Shown here piece after piece: positions 50,807 to 62,638 of a stretch of DNA of 64,000 bases. The position numbers and the translations under genes are program-made. The stretch is from an uncultured Mycoplasma sp. Its GTDB lineage: Bacteria; Bacillota_I; Bacilli_A; Mycoplasmatales; Metamycoplasmataceae. The notes beneath the pieces were generated by a model that saw only the letters and a program-made list of their open reading frames with translations, had not been told where the DNA came from and did no database searches. Position 1 is the first letter of the stretch; every line of letters begins with the position of its first letter. Where the stretch lies: assembly GCA_947039955.1 (NCBI GenBank), contig CAMRAC010000001.1, positions 1 through 64,000 on the forward strand, written 5' to 3'.

Positions 50807-50926
50807 ATTAATTAAATTCTATATTATATTTTTGAAAATTTAAAATATTATTGAAACCTGCCATAAAGCAAGGTATAATTATTATTTACATTACAAATGA
50901 ATTCATAGAAGTATTCGAGGTGTCTT

Positions 50927-52129
50927 ATGGTAATTAATATGTTAGAAATAATGCAAAAAGTAACAGATAATATTTGAGGATCAACAGATTTTGAAGTTGT
51001 TAGATTGATTGTTGTTCCTTTTTTATCTTTAATTACTGCCATTATGGCGATAAGTGTTTTTTCAGCTAGTTATTTTATAGTTTTTAGAATTAAAAAGTAT
51101 TTGAGAAGACATAAAAACTATTTAAACTTCACAAATAAGTTACTCACTTCTTTAAATAATAAAAAAGTTGGTGTATTAAGACCATACGAAACAACCATGT
51201 GAGGGTCAAAACTAGATAGTAACAAAGAATTAATTGGTAAAGTTTTAACACAATATAAAAATGCCGATTTAAAAGATTTAATTCTAGGGACATATAATGA
51301 TGAGTTAAAATTTATTAAAACAATTATTAATAGAGATTACAAATTAATTAATAATAATCAAAATTTTCTTAAATTTCAAAGAATGTTTCACAAGTATACA
51401 AAGGAAACAGGGGTAATCATTGAATACCTTGATAAAGATTATGTTTCATTTTATAAAGTTAGAAAATTAGGAGTTATTATAGGTGTCTTGAAAAAATCGG
51501 AATTAGAATCAAGAGAACTTAGTATTAAGTATGATGTTGACTACTCAGAATTATTTAAAAAACATAATTTAATGGAGCTTGCTTCAATTTACCAAATTTA
51601 CTTTATAAAAAGCAACTTCCTTTATAAAAATATTTCCAACCCTATTGCTGAGATGGAAATTAAATTAACTAAAATGAGAAAAGTATATAGTCAGATCTTA
51701 AAAAACAAATATAATCACCACAACGTTTATCTAAAAGATAAGTTTAAGGGATTCCCTAAATTAAACAAACTTTTAGAAAAAGATGGATACCAAGTTGAAG
51801 AAGAATTATTATTAGAACCTTTTAGTCAAAGAGTAGTTATTGATAATCGTATTTCTGCTTCAATCAAGAAGAGAAAAGAAATTAAAGAAGTTATTAATTA
51901 TAAAACTAAAATGGACTTGAAGAATAAAAAAGCAGCTGCCAAAGCCCAAATTGACGCTATTATTGCACTTGAAAAAGAAAAAGAAGCAAAAGTTAAAGCT
52001 ATTTTGAACACAACTGAAATTAATGCAAAAGTAAGTAAGTCTAAAAATGTTTCAAATACCGTTGAAACTATTGTAAATGAAAAGAAAAACAAAGTTATTT
52101 CTAATAATGATGAACCCAATCTAAAATAA
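50927..52129 (+). CDS. Hypothetical protein with one N-terminal TM segment and a Lys/Glu-rich C-terminal tail
   Basis: Continuous. IVVPFLSLITAIMAISVFSASYFIVF then a long soluble region, ending NKKAAAKAQIDAIIALEKEKEAKVKAIL. Confidence 0.7.
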
Positions 52130-52145
52130 GTAGAAAAATAATAAT

Positions 52146-52178
52146 AAAAAACAGACTCATTAAATGTCTGTTTTTTTT
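52146..52178. terminator. Intrinsic terminator AAAAAACAGAC-TCATTAAAT-GTCTGTTTTTT
   Basis: 11-bp stem plus T tract between convergent genes. Confidence 0.75.
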
Positions 52179-53148
52179 ATTGTTGGTTTAGTTTAGTTAT
52201 TTTAATAATCTCGTCTATCAATTTAGGTCTTTCTTTTGAAAGTGCATCTAAAATTGGTAGAGCATTAATTTTATTATTATTTATTCCAATTGCAAGACCA
52301 GACTTATCATCTAGCAACAATTCAACAGCCATAACACCCATTCTAGTAGCTAGAACTCTTTCATTAGCTGTTGGAGTTCCACCTCTTTGTAAATGAGCTA
52401 ATATACTTGCTCTAGTAACAACGTTAGTTTCAGCTTCAATATCTTTTGACATTTTGTCTAAATTATCATAAACATGTTCTGAAACAATTATTATCATTGA
52501 ATCCTTTTTCATAACATTCATTTGTTGATCAACAACTTTAGAAATTTCTTTTAAAGTCATTTTGTTTTCAGCAGTAATAATTAATTCAGCTCCAGTTGCA
52601 ATACCTGAATGCAAAGATAAATCTCCAGCAAATCTTCCCATTACTTCAACTATCATACAACGGTGGTGTGATCTAGCAGTATCTCTGATACGATCAACAT
52701 TTTCCACTATCGCAGATAAAGCTGTATCAAAACCAATTGTTAAATCTGTAGATGAAATATCATTATCTATTGTTCCAGGTAGAGCAATAGTTTTGATACC
52801 TAACTTATGTAATAATTGAGCTCCATGGTATGAACCATCTCCTCCAATAACCACAAGTGCTTCAATACCGTGAGACTCAAGTACTTCTTTCGCTTTGATT
52901 CTTATTGCTTCTTCCTTAAATTCAACATATCTAGCAGAATAAATAAATGTTCCACCTCTATTAATGTATTCATCTATCTTTACTTCTGAAGCAGGAACTA
53001 GTAAATTCTCAACTAGACCCTTATAGCCTTCATAAACTAAAAAAGCTTCTATGCCTGCGGCTTTTGCTGATTTAACAATTGCTCTAACAGCATTATTCAT
53101 ACCTTGAGAATCTCCACCAGATGTTAAGATTGCTATTTTTTTTATCAT
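52177..53148 (-). CDS. pfkA: 6-phosphofructokinase
   Basis: IAILTSGGDSQGMNNAVRAIVKSA, VVIGGDGSYHGAQLL, PGTIDNDISSTDLTIGFDTAL, LAHLQRGGTPTANERVLATRMG. Confidence 0.97.
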   Translation of the reverse strand: MIKKIAILTSGGDSQGMNNAVRAIVKSAKAAGIEAFLVYEGYKGLVENLLVPASEVKIDEYINRGGTFIYSARYVEFKEEAIRIKAKEVLESHGIEALVVIGGDGSYHGAQLLHKLGIKTIALPGTIDNDISSTDLTIGFDTALSAIVENVDRIRDTARSHHRCMIVEVMGRFAGDLSLHSGIATGAELIITAENKMTLKEISKVVDQQMNVMKKDSMIIIVSEHVYDNLDKMSKDIEAETNVVTRASILAHLQRGGTPTANERVLATRMGVMAVELLLDDKSGLAIGINNNKINALPILDALSKERPKLIDEIIKITKLNQQ

Positions 53149-53178
53149 GTGTTTTTTCCTTTTTTATTTTTATTAATA

Positions 53179-53895
53179 TTATTTTGCAATTAAACTAATG
53201 AATGAATCTACTTCTAGAGATGCTCCACCAACTAAAGCTCCATCAATATCAGGTTGATTTAATAATTCTTTAACATTAGCGCCATTTACTGAACCACCAT
53301 ATTGAATTAATAAATCTTGTGAAGTTAATGATCTAATGAATTCACAAATTTCTTGTGCATATTCAAAAGTAGCTGTTTTACCAGTTCCAATTGCTCAAAC
53401 AGGTTCGTAAGCAACTACTATCTTAGAAAAATCTAATCCTTTTAATGAATTTGTGATTTGTTCTTTAACAACAGCTTTTGATTCACCATTTTCATATTGT
53501 TCAAGTGTTTCACCAACACAAATAACCGGAACAATTCCATTACCTAAAGAAGCAACAGCTTTTGCGTTAACAACTTCGTTTGTTTCTCCATGGTATGTTC
53601 TTCTTTCAGAGTGTCCAATAACAGCATAACTAACATCGAATGATTTAAGCATTTTAGGAGAAACTTCTCCTGTGTAAGCTCCTGATTCAAATTGTGAAAT
53701 ATCTTGTGATGATATTTTCATATCTTTTGTTTTTAATTTTGCAAAAGTTTCAATGTTGATTGAAGGAACTGCGATTCCATAAATTGTATTTTCTCCAGCT
53801 TCAAAAGATTTTTTAGAAAATTCATTTAAGAACGCTTCTGTTTCCTTTTTATCTTTATTCATTTTTCAATTTCCTATAATTATTACTTTTCTCAT
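53179..53895 (-). CDS. tpiA: Triosephosphate isomerase
   Basis: Continuous. [63 protein letters not shown]. Confidence 0.97.
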
Positions 53896-53997
53896 GTGTT
53901 TTCTCCATTTACTTAATTTTTATTTTAATTAGTATAAATTATATTACCTTTTGGTTTAATTTGTGAGTTATTTATGAAAAAAATACTTTAGTAAGAA

Positions 53998-55413
53998 CTA
54001 ACCAATTTTAATATTTTGATTTTTATTAGATTCAATTTCAATATTTTCTTGCATATGATTAATGTCAATATTACATAAATAGAATATATCATTATTTTTA
54101 GTTCTCAATATTATGAAAGAGTTGCGGTAACCTTTGTATCTTACAAATAAGTCAAAGTAAAAATGATCCACAATTAATTCTCCATTGTTAGGTCTGAATG
54201 GCGTTTTTTCATCATTATAAATATCATCATTAGTAAATCATGAAATACCAATGTAATTCTGATTGTGAGTAGACAAGTACATAGTAAAATTTGTTGAGTT
54301 TGATAACATATGATTTCTTCTTATCTTATCAATAGTTAAAGTTATAATATTTTTAATTATTAAAGATAGGTTAAATATCTTGATATCTTCCACTACCATA
54401 TTGTTTGTTTTAAAGAATATTCTAACATAACAATTATTACCATATTTTGGATTCAAGTTTTCTTCATCATTTGAGTAAATGAAAATATCTTGAAATACAT
54501 CAATTGGTTTTAATAACTTTTGAAGCATCATTCTCAATTGCTCTAATTCATTATGAGGAAAATCAGATAAATTTATTAATACTGATGAATAAAATATTTC
54601 AGGCAAAGTAACAAGTGCGTGTCCATTTTGATGTGTGGGGAAATAATTATTAATTTCTCTACATAGCAATTCTGGTGAAAATAATATTTTTTCAGCTTCA
54701 TTAGAATTAATGATCATATATTTATTATTTCTAAAAATAATGTTATATTCAACTTTATCTATTTTAAAAGTGTTTCTACTTGCACGTTCTAAAATTGTTT
54801 TTGTTGAAGCTACAAAAACTTTTTTAGAATTAGGAGAATATAAATCTGTTTTTCAAGAATTTTTATGTTTTGTATCATATTCATATTTATTGACTAATCT
54901 ACCAGTGAAATCAGTTGATACAATTTCGTTTCCATAAAATAATTCTCAAATTTTAATTGGGTCCATTCCTCCGCCTTTTGCTTGTTGTCTTGAACTCTCT
55001 AATTCAAGTTTGTCTTGGTCCTCGTCATTAGTTGAGTACTCATTGTTAGTGTCAGAGAAATGATCTATATTGAAAGATTGGATTTTGTCTAAAGTTGGCG
55101 TAGGTTTAACTGGTTCATATTCTTGCTCAATATCAGTAAGTAATAAAACATTAAAACCATCATGATAGTTTTTCACAAACTGATATTCTTTACCCTTGAT
55201 GAAAAAGTTGTCCTGTCAATGGTCTGGCATTTTTTTAAAAATTTTAGAACTAACTGAAATACACTCCTTACCTTCGATGTAATAAATTTCTCACGAATCA
55301 GGAGCATTAGGGTTTTGATAAAAATCTCTTTGAATTGATTCTCCTGAGAAATCATGAGCAAAAAATGTTTTTGCGCCAAATTGTTTTGCTCAAATTTCTT
55401 GTCAATTTTTCAT
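53998..55413 (-). CDS. Hypothetical protein with two tandem diverged copies of a DF[ST]G...Y...SW domain (possibly HNH-derived)
   Basis: Continuous, 471 aa. EIWAKQFGAKTFFAHDFSGESIQRDFYQNPNAPDSWEIYYIEGKE...FFIKGKEYQFVKN and KIWELFYGNEIVSTDFTGRLVNKYEYDTKHKNSWKTDLYSPNSKK...TFKIDKVEYNIIFRN. Confidence 0.6.
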
Positions 55414-55482
55414 AATACTCCCAACTTTTCAATATAAGATTTTAAATATATAACAATTATAACAACTAATAAACTTTTAAAT

Positions 55483-56130
55483 TTAATAAAGTTTCTTCAA
55501 AGTTTCAACACTTAAATTGTTAATTAGATATGATCCACAAACCAAAGCACTTGCTCCTGCTGCAAATGTTTTTTTTGAATTTGTATTATTGATACCACCG
55601 TCAACTTGAATTATAGTTTGTAATTTATTATCTTCAATGTATTTAGAAATTTGTTTTATTTTTGGAATAGTAGACTCAATAAATACTTGACCACCAAATC
55701 CTGGTTCAACTGACATAACTAAAATAATTTCAAAATGATGAATAATATCTTCTATTTCTTCAAACTTAGTTTCTGGTTTAATAGCTAAACCTATTCATGT
55801 AGTTTGTTGGTATTCTTTGACAAATTTTAAAATATTTTCTAATGGCATAGACTCATAGTGAATAGTCATGCAAGTTGCATAGTCTTTAAATTTTTCAGCA
55901 TAAGCAAAGGGGTCCTTAACCATCAAATGAACATCAGATAAATGTCCCGGTGTGCTTTTTATTATCTCAATATATTCATCAATTTCAATTGCTGTATTAT
56001 TTACAAATTCATTATCCATAATGTCATAATGAATTCATTGAACTCCTATATTTAAAAGTTCTTTAGCAACTTCTATTCTTTTCTCTGAAGGAACACTTAA
56101 CAGAGAAGGGCATATGTATTTATTTTTCAT
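55483..56130 (-). CDS. rpe: Ribulose-phosphate 3-epimerase
   Basis: Continuous. ICPSLLSV, WIHYDIMDNEFV, DVHLMVKDP, MSVEPGFGGQVFI, IQVDGGIN. Confidence 0.95.
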
Positions 56131-56959
56131 GTGTATCAACAACCTCACTAATTAATCTTAGATAATTATTATATCTTGTCTCTAAAATATTTCCATTTTT
56201 TACTTGACTTTTTATTTTACAATTAAGTTCTTTGAAATGAATGCATGTTCTAAATTCACACTCAAAAGATAATTTTTTAAAGTCATGAAATGATTTTGCT
56301 AAATCATTCTTTGAAAGTGTTGATTCTAAAATTGAAAACCCTGGAGTATCAATTATTTCAAAATCATCTAATTGATATATTTCAACAATACGAGTGGTAT
56401 GTTTACCTCTTCCAAGACTTTTAGAAATCATTTGAGTTTCTAAATTTAGATTAGAAATATTATTAATGGTTGTTGATTTTCCTGCACCTGATTGACCGGT
56501 AAAAACAGAAAGTTTATTTTTTAATAAGTTCGTTAATTGAGAATAATCTTGGGATTCATCTGTATTTGAAATTTTAACAACATCATAACCTTGAGATAAA
56601 TAATCTCTAAATATTTTGTCATCAGTTAAATCAGCTTTGGTGAAAAGAATAACTGGTTTGATTCCTTGAAATTCAATAATAGCTAAAAACTTATCCAAGA
56701 TAAAAGAAGAAAATTTAGGTTCACACAAAGCAGTAACAATAACAACTTGGTCAATGTTAGCAACCTTAGGTCTTACTAAGAAATTTTTTCTTTCTAATAT
56801 TTCATATAAAAAACCATCAGGGTTAAACTTAACTTGATCACCAACTAATGGATGTTGTGCCGTTTCTCTTAAATTGCCTGATCCTCTAGTGCGGTATACT
56901 TCTCCATCAGAAATGATGTCATAAAAACCCGAATTAACTTTAAGAACTTTACCTATCAT
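56120..56959 (-). CDS. rsgA: Ribosome small subunit-dependent GTPase A
   Basis: ANIDQVVIVTALCEPKFSSFILDKFL, SVFTGQSGAGKSTTINNI, GRGKHTTRIVEIYQ, IDTPGFS. Confidence 0.96.
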   Translation of the reverse strand: MIGKVLKVNSGFYDIISDGEVYRTRGSGNLRETAQHPLVGDQVKFNPDGFLYEILERKNFLVRPKVANIDQVVIVTALCEPKFSSFILDKFLAIIEFQGIKPVILFTKADLTDDKIFRDYLSQGYDVVKISNTDESQDYSQLTNLLKNKLSVFTGQSGAGKSTTINNISNLNLETQMISKSLGRGKHTTRIVEIYQLDDFEIIDTPGFSILESTLSKNDLAKSFHDFKKLSFECEFRTCIHFKELNCKIKSQVKNGNILETRYNNYLRLISEVVDTHEK

Positions 56960-56962
56960 ATT

Positions 56963-57949
56963 TTATTGGGTTGGTTGCAATACAACTATAAGAACAATAA
57001 TCAAGACTAGAACAAGCAAAGAAGCTATAGAACCAATCAAAAAGAATTTTGAATTAACAATTTGTTTTCAATCTTTTTTAACTTTAGAATTATTGTTATT
57101 TAATTCTATTTTCTTTTCTGTAATTCTATTTTGGTTTAAACATGTAGATAAATCTTGTGACAATTGTCTCATAGATAAATAACGATCTTCTTTTTTCTTA
57201 GCAGTTGCTTTAGCAACAACATTAGCTAACGCTTGTGGGATAGAAGGGAAGATTTGATTAACAGGTTTTATTTCTTCCTTCTTGTGTTTTAAAGCAGTTT
57301 CAAGAGCATCTTTACCTTTGAATGGTGGTTCACCAATTAACATTTCAAATAACATGATTCCTAATGCATAAACATCTGTTTGCGGTGTAGCATCTTCTTG
57401 ATTAACAATTTCAGGAGCCATATAATGAACAGAACCGATTACTCTACCTGTTTGTGTATATCTAACTGAGTCATCACTAATCGCAATACCAAAATCAATT
57501 ATCTTAACTTCACCTAGTGTTGAAATCATAACATTTGATGTTTTTAAATCTCTATGGATAATATTTTGAGCATGTATTTCAGCGAAACCTTTTGCAATTT
57601 GAGTAGCAAAGTTAACCGCTTCATCAACATTTAATCTTCCTTGCTCCTCAATATAATCTTTAAGCATTTTTCCTTCAACATATTCCATGATTAAATATTG
57701 AGTATCGTTGTTGTAACTACCTTCGTAAAATTTAACAACATAAGGAGATGAAATATACTTAGCTAGCCTAAGTTCTTCTTTAAATCTATTCTTATTTGTA
57801 AGAGGCATATTAGGATCAGTTAATAGAGTTTTAATTGCGACTTTTTGGTTTGTTTCTTTATTTAGTGCAAGATAAACTTTAGCCATTCCTCCTGAACCGA
57901 TTTCTCTAAGGATTTGATACTTAGCAGGTAAATGAGCAATGCTAATCAT
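56963..57949 (-). CDS. Serine/threonine protein kinase (PknB-like) with C-terminal TM and no PASTA domains
   Basis: Continuous. YQILREIGSGGMAKVYLALNKETNQKVAIKTL, IIHRDLKTSNVMIS, IIDFGIAISDDS, GSVHYMAPEIV; tail WKQIVNSKFFLIGSIASLLVLVLIIVLIVVLQPTQ. Confidence 0.95.
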
Positions 57950-57951
57950 AT

Positions 57952-58680
57952 TTATTCTACCTCCAACATAATAATAGTAAGATTATCTGTAGATTCACCT
58001 CTAATGGCTTGTTTGATTAATTCATCTGTTTTCGAAGCAAAATTACCATCTCCTGAAATGATCATTTCAAAATTAGGTTTAGTAATATAATCATGTATTC
58101 CATCAGAAGTTAAAATAATTGTACGAGCTTCATTTGAATTATCAATTGTAAATGCTTCAATATTTGTTTTCTTGTTAGGACCTAAAGCTGATGTTAGTGC
58201 TGCTGCTCCTGGCAATTTAGAAGCTTCAAAGGCTGACATGTTTTCTTCAATAATGTAGTAATTCATTAAGTTGTGATCAACTGTAATTTGATGTAACAAA
58301 CCATCAAAAATATAAGTTCTTGAATCACCAATGTTAAAAATATAAATATCTTTTGTGTCTTTGTAAATAATAGCCGCTGTAACTGTTGTTCCCATGTCTT
58401 TTTTCATTTCATCATTTCCAGCTTCGGCAACCATGTTACTTTTACATTTTTTAATAGTGTTTTTAAATCAATCAAAAATTTGAGTTTTATCTGTTGGAAG
58501 TGATTCAATTTCGCTTGCAAAAGTATTTATTGTAATTGATGCTGCTAGAGAACCGCCAAAGTGTCCACCCATACCATCACATAATAAAGCTAAAGTTGCT
58601 GCTGCCCCTTCGACAACTACTGCTCTATCTTGATTTTCTTCACGAACAACACCGATGTTGGTATTTATTTTATAATTCAC
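57952..58680 (-). CDS. PP2C family serine/threonine phosphatase (PrpC/Stp-like)
   Basis: Continuous. NIGVVREENQDRAVV, LLCDGMGGHFGGSLAASITI, NIGDSRTYIF, LTSDGIHDYI, GESTDNLTIIMLEVE. Confidence 0.95.
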
Positions 58681-59251
58681 AAATTTCCCCTTTAATTATT
58701 TTTGAAACACTATTTACTGATTCAGTTAATTTATTATTAACTATTATAAACATAAAATCATTTGTTTGTTGAATTTCTTTTTTAGCTTTGGCTAAGCGTT
58801 CTTTGATAGAATCGTCTGTTTCAGAGTTTCTAGTTCTAATTCTAGACTCTAAGACTTCTAAATTTGGAGGAGTTATAAAAATAGATATCAATTTGTCCAT
58901 AGTATTTTCATCCTTAAATTTCTTAATAATATTCAACGCTCCTATAGTATCAACTTCAACAATAACATTGTGTCCTTTATTAATCAAGTTATCAACATCA
59001 GCTTTTAAAGTCCCATAATAGTTACCAAAATGCTTAGAATATTCAAGGAAATCATTATTTTCTACTTTTTCAAGGAACTCTTCTTCAGTAGAGAAATAAT
59101 AGTGTTCTCCCTCTACTTCATTTTCTCTCTTGTTTCTTGTGGTCATTGAACAAGAAAGTGCCAATTTAAGTTCTGGGTTCTTAAAAAGTTCTTTTTCTAT
59201 TGTGCCTTTGCCGACCCCTGAAGGACCAGTTATAATTATTATTTTGTTCAT
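58670..59251 (-). CDS. gmk: Guanylate kinase
   Basis: KIIIITGPSGVGKGTIEKELF, SCSMTTRNKRENEVEGEHYYF, EYSKHFGNYYGT. Confidence 0.97.
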   Translation of the reverse strand: MNKIIIITGPSGVGKGTIEKELFKNPELKLALSCSMTTRNKRENEVEGEHYYFSTEEEFLEKVENNDFLEYSKHFGNYYGTLKADVDNLINKGHNVIVEVDTIGALNIIKKFKDENTMDKLISIFITPPNLEVLESRIRTRNSETDDSIKERLAKAKKEIQQTNDFMFIIVNNKLTESVNSVSKIIKGEICEL

Positions 59252-59347
59252 ATTTTAATTAAAATTATACATTAAGAAAATTAATATATATTTCTAATTT
59301 ATATAAAATTATTAAGATTGTTATCAAATTTGGGTTATTATCTAATT

Positions 59348-61483
59348 ATGATTTCATTAAAAGGTAAATTTATTAGATACATTTACCAAAATGTAGAGAA
59401 TGGGTTCTCTGTTGCTATTTTTAAAATAGATTCAGAAACACAACATGAAAATGGCAGTGAGTTTGCCTTTATTGCTAACATAGTAGTTTCGATAAAAGAT
59501 ATTGATATTTCAATGAATAAACTTTGCAAAATTCAAGTTTCAGAATCTAAAAGTAATAAATACAAAGATAGTTTTGAATTAGTTTCTGTGGAAAAAAATA
59601 TTATAGATTCAAAAGTTTCAGCAATAGATTATTTGTCTTCAAAGAAATTTGTTGGAATAGCTAAAACAACTGCAACTAAAATAATTAATGAATTAGGAAT
59701 TGATTTCTTGAAAAATCCTGAAGAATATAAAGATAAATTAGAAAACATTATTACCAATAAAAAAACATTGGCTTTAATAGAGCAAATTAATGTAGATAAA
59801 ATATACCAACAAGTTTTAGATAAATTTAACACTAACAATTTATCAATGAGACTACTTTACATGACTGAAAAACAATATAAAGATAAGGATCTTTTAAACT
59901 TCTTAGAAAATGATGTTTACTCGATTTTGGAATGAAACGATAATATTAACTTCTTTGATGTAGATAATATTGCTGAAGTCTTTTTGAAAAGTTTTTCTAA
60001 AGACATTAGATTGGAAAAATACATTTCATGGTCAATTTTAAATTTATCATTTTCAAGTGGTTCTACAATCTTCCAAATAAAGGAACTATATATATCAATT
60101 GCTAAAAGTTTTGGAATGTCTAAAGATGAATTTTTAGATGCTGTAAAAAGACTTGTTTCAAAAGAACATTTAATCCTTTCTAAGAACAAACAATCTGTAT
60201 CTTCATCAACAACATATAGCAAAGAAATTTATATTGCTGAAAGATTAAAACAAATTAACATGATTGAAATCAATAAATTCTCAGAAGAAATTATTGACAA
60301 CAACATTGACAAGATACAAAAAGAAGCTTTAGAGTATGCTTTGAATAATTCCATAACAGTTATTTCAGGATATCCAGGAACAGGTAAAACAACATTAGTA
60401 GATAAGCTTGTAAAAAATTTAACAAAGGTTGAACCAGGTTCTTTTCATCTTTTAGCACCAACGGGTAAAGCAGCATATCAAATATTTTTAAAGACTGGGC
60501 ATACAGCAAAAACTATTCACTCTTTTTTAGGAATGCAAAAGGGCACCAATCTTTTTAGAGTTAACGAAGAGAACCCTTCTGATGTTCGTACATTGATAAT
60601 AGATGAATTTTCAATGATTAATATTGACTTGTTTTATTCGCTATTAATTGGTTGTCCAGATTTAAGTAGACTAATACTTATTGGTGATAAAAACCAATTA
60701 CCTTCAATCGGTGCAGGTTATCTATTAAATGACATCATCGCTTCTGAAAAATTCAAAACGTTTTTATTACAAAAAATTTATAGACAACAACTCGGTTCTT
60801 CAATAATAGATATTGCTTTGGTAATTAATGAACAAAAGATGCCCACATTCAATGACATTGAATCAACCTTTTTTGAAGAAGAAGAATGAAATGCTAAAAA
60901 TAAAATATTAGAAAAAGTCGATAATTTTATTGAAACAAATGTTCAAATGTCTGACTACCAAATATTAGTGCCAATGTATTCTGGCGAATGTGGAATTGAT
61001 AAATTAAATTCATTTATTCAAAAGAAATATTCTAAAGGTAAACAAAAGTTAGAAATCCGCGATCAAATATATTACTTAGGTGACAAAATAATTCAAATAG
61101 AAAATGATAATGATGCCAATGTTTTCAATGGAGAGATTGGATACATTATAGAGTTTAATGGTGGGACTAATATAAATGAAGTGGTTGTTGAATTTGAAGA
61201 TGGAAAAATAATAAAATATACTTTGTCAAACTTTACAAAAAACATAAAATTAGCATATGCTATTTCAATTCATAAATTCCAAGGAAGTGAATCTAAAAAT
61301 ATTATTTTAGTAATATATAATTCTCACTTCGCTTTGTTAAGTAAAAAACTTTTATATACTGCAGTTACTAGAGCATCTGAAAACCTAATTATTTTTGGCG
61401 AGAGAAAAGCAATCGAAACATGTATTAGAAATGACAATGATTCAAAAAGACTAGGTAATATTTTAGACCTATTGTCAAAGTAA
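59348..61483 (+). CDS. RecD-like DNA helicase (RecD2/TraA family)
   Basis: Continuous. VISGYPGTGKTTLVDKLV, LLAPTGKAAYQI, IIDEFSMINIDLF, LIGDKNQLPSIGAG, AYAISIHKFQGSESKNIILV, LYTAVTRASENLIIFGE. Confidence 0.92.
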
Positions 61484-61503
61484 AAGAAGAGAAAGGAGGC
61501 CCA

Positions 61504-62055
61504 ATGAAAAACAATAAAATATATTTCGATTTAGAGACTACAGGATTTAACGGAAGTCAAGATGACTTGATAGAAATTTATGCAATCAAAGAGGCTCATG
61601 ATGGAACAATTTTAGGAGACATACATCTTTACTTTAATCCAGGAGTTTCACTTCCTTCAAGAATAGTTGAAATTACCAAAATAACAGACGCTATGTTACG
61701 AGATAAACCATCATTCATATCTCAAGCAAAAAACATAATTGATTTCATTGATCCCAATGATATTCTTGTAGGTCACAATGCAATTAGTTTTGATTTACCA
61801 TTTCTAAATAATCAATTTAAAAAACATAACTTAAATAAAGATGTCCAATTTACAAACGATGTTATAGATACGATGGTATTGGCCAGACAATTAGATAACG
61901 TTGGTCCATTTACAAAAGGTTATAAACTGATTGATTTAGCTAATAAATTTAAGTTTGAAATTGATGAAGATAAATTTCATGGAGCTAAATATGATGTAGA
62001 GATTACAAAACTACTCTGAAAAGCATTAGAGCAAAAAGCAAAACTAAAAACATAG
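61504..62055 (+). CDS. DnaQ-like 3'-5' exonuclease
   Basis: Continuous; strong SD (aaaggaggccca). IYFDLETTGFNGSQDDLIEIYAIK, LVGHNAISFDLPFLNNQF, HGAKYDVEIT. Confidence 0.92.
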
Positions 62056-62080
62056 TATAAAAAAATGTATAATAATAATT

Positions 62081-62638
62081 ATGAAAATAATTATTGGTTT
62101 AGGAAATCCTGGCGAAGAATACACAAACACCAGACATAACATTGGATTCCAAGTTGTGGACTTGATTTGTAAGGAATACAACACATCACTAAATGTTAAT
62201 AAATTTGGTGGTTTGTACTTTGTAGAGAAAGATGTTATTGTTGCAAAACCAATGGTTTTTATGAATAACAGTGGAACCTTTGTTAAAGACCTTATTAACT
62301 TTTACAAAGTAAAGGTAGAAAATGTTTTAATCATTTATGATGATTTAGATTCTGAAGTAGGGAAAGCTAAAATTAAAACGTTTGGATCTTCAGGTGGACA
62401 CAATGGATTGAAAGATATTATTGAATCATTAGAAACAGATGAAATTAAAAGATTAAAAATAGGAATTGGCAGACCAAAGAATTCAAAGGGTGTTGCTAAA
62501 TATGTTTTAAGTAGTATACCTCAAACGGATGTTGCAATCCTTGATAAAGTTAAAGAGCAAGCAGCTAAAATTGCTTTGAGTTTTGTTTACAATGATATTA
62601 GAGTAGTGATAAATAGTTTTAATGGAAAAAATAAATAG
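62081..62638 (+). CDS. pth: Peptidyl-tRNA hydrolase
   Basis: KIIIGLGNPGEEYTNTRHNIGFQVVD, KPMVFMNNSG, IIYDDLDSEVGKAKIKTFGSSGGHNGLKDI. Confidence 0.97.
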   Translation: MKIIIGLGNPGEEYTNTRHNIGFQVVDLICKEYNTSLNVNKFGGLYFVEKDVIVAKPMVFMNNSGTFVKDLINFYKVKVENVLIIYDDLDSEVGKAKIKTFGSSGGHNGLKDIIESLETDEIKRLKIGIGRPKNSKGVAKYVLSSIPQTDVAILDKVKEQAAKIALSFVYNDIRVVINSFNGKNK

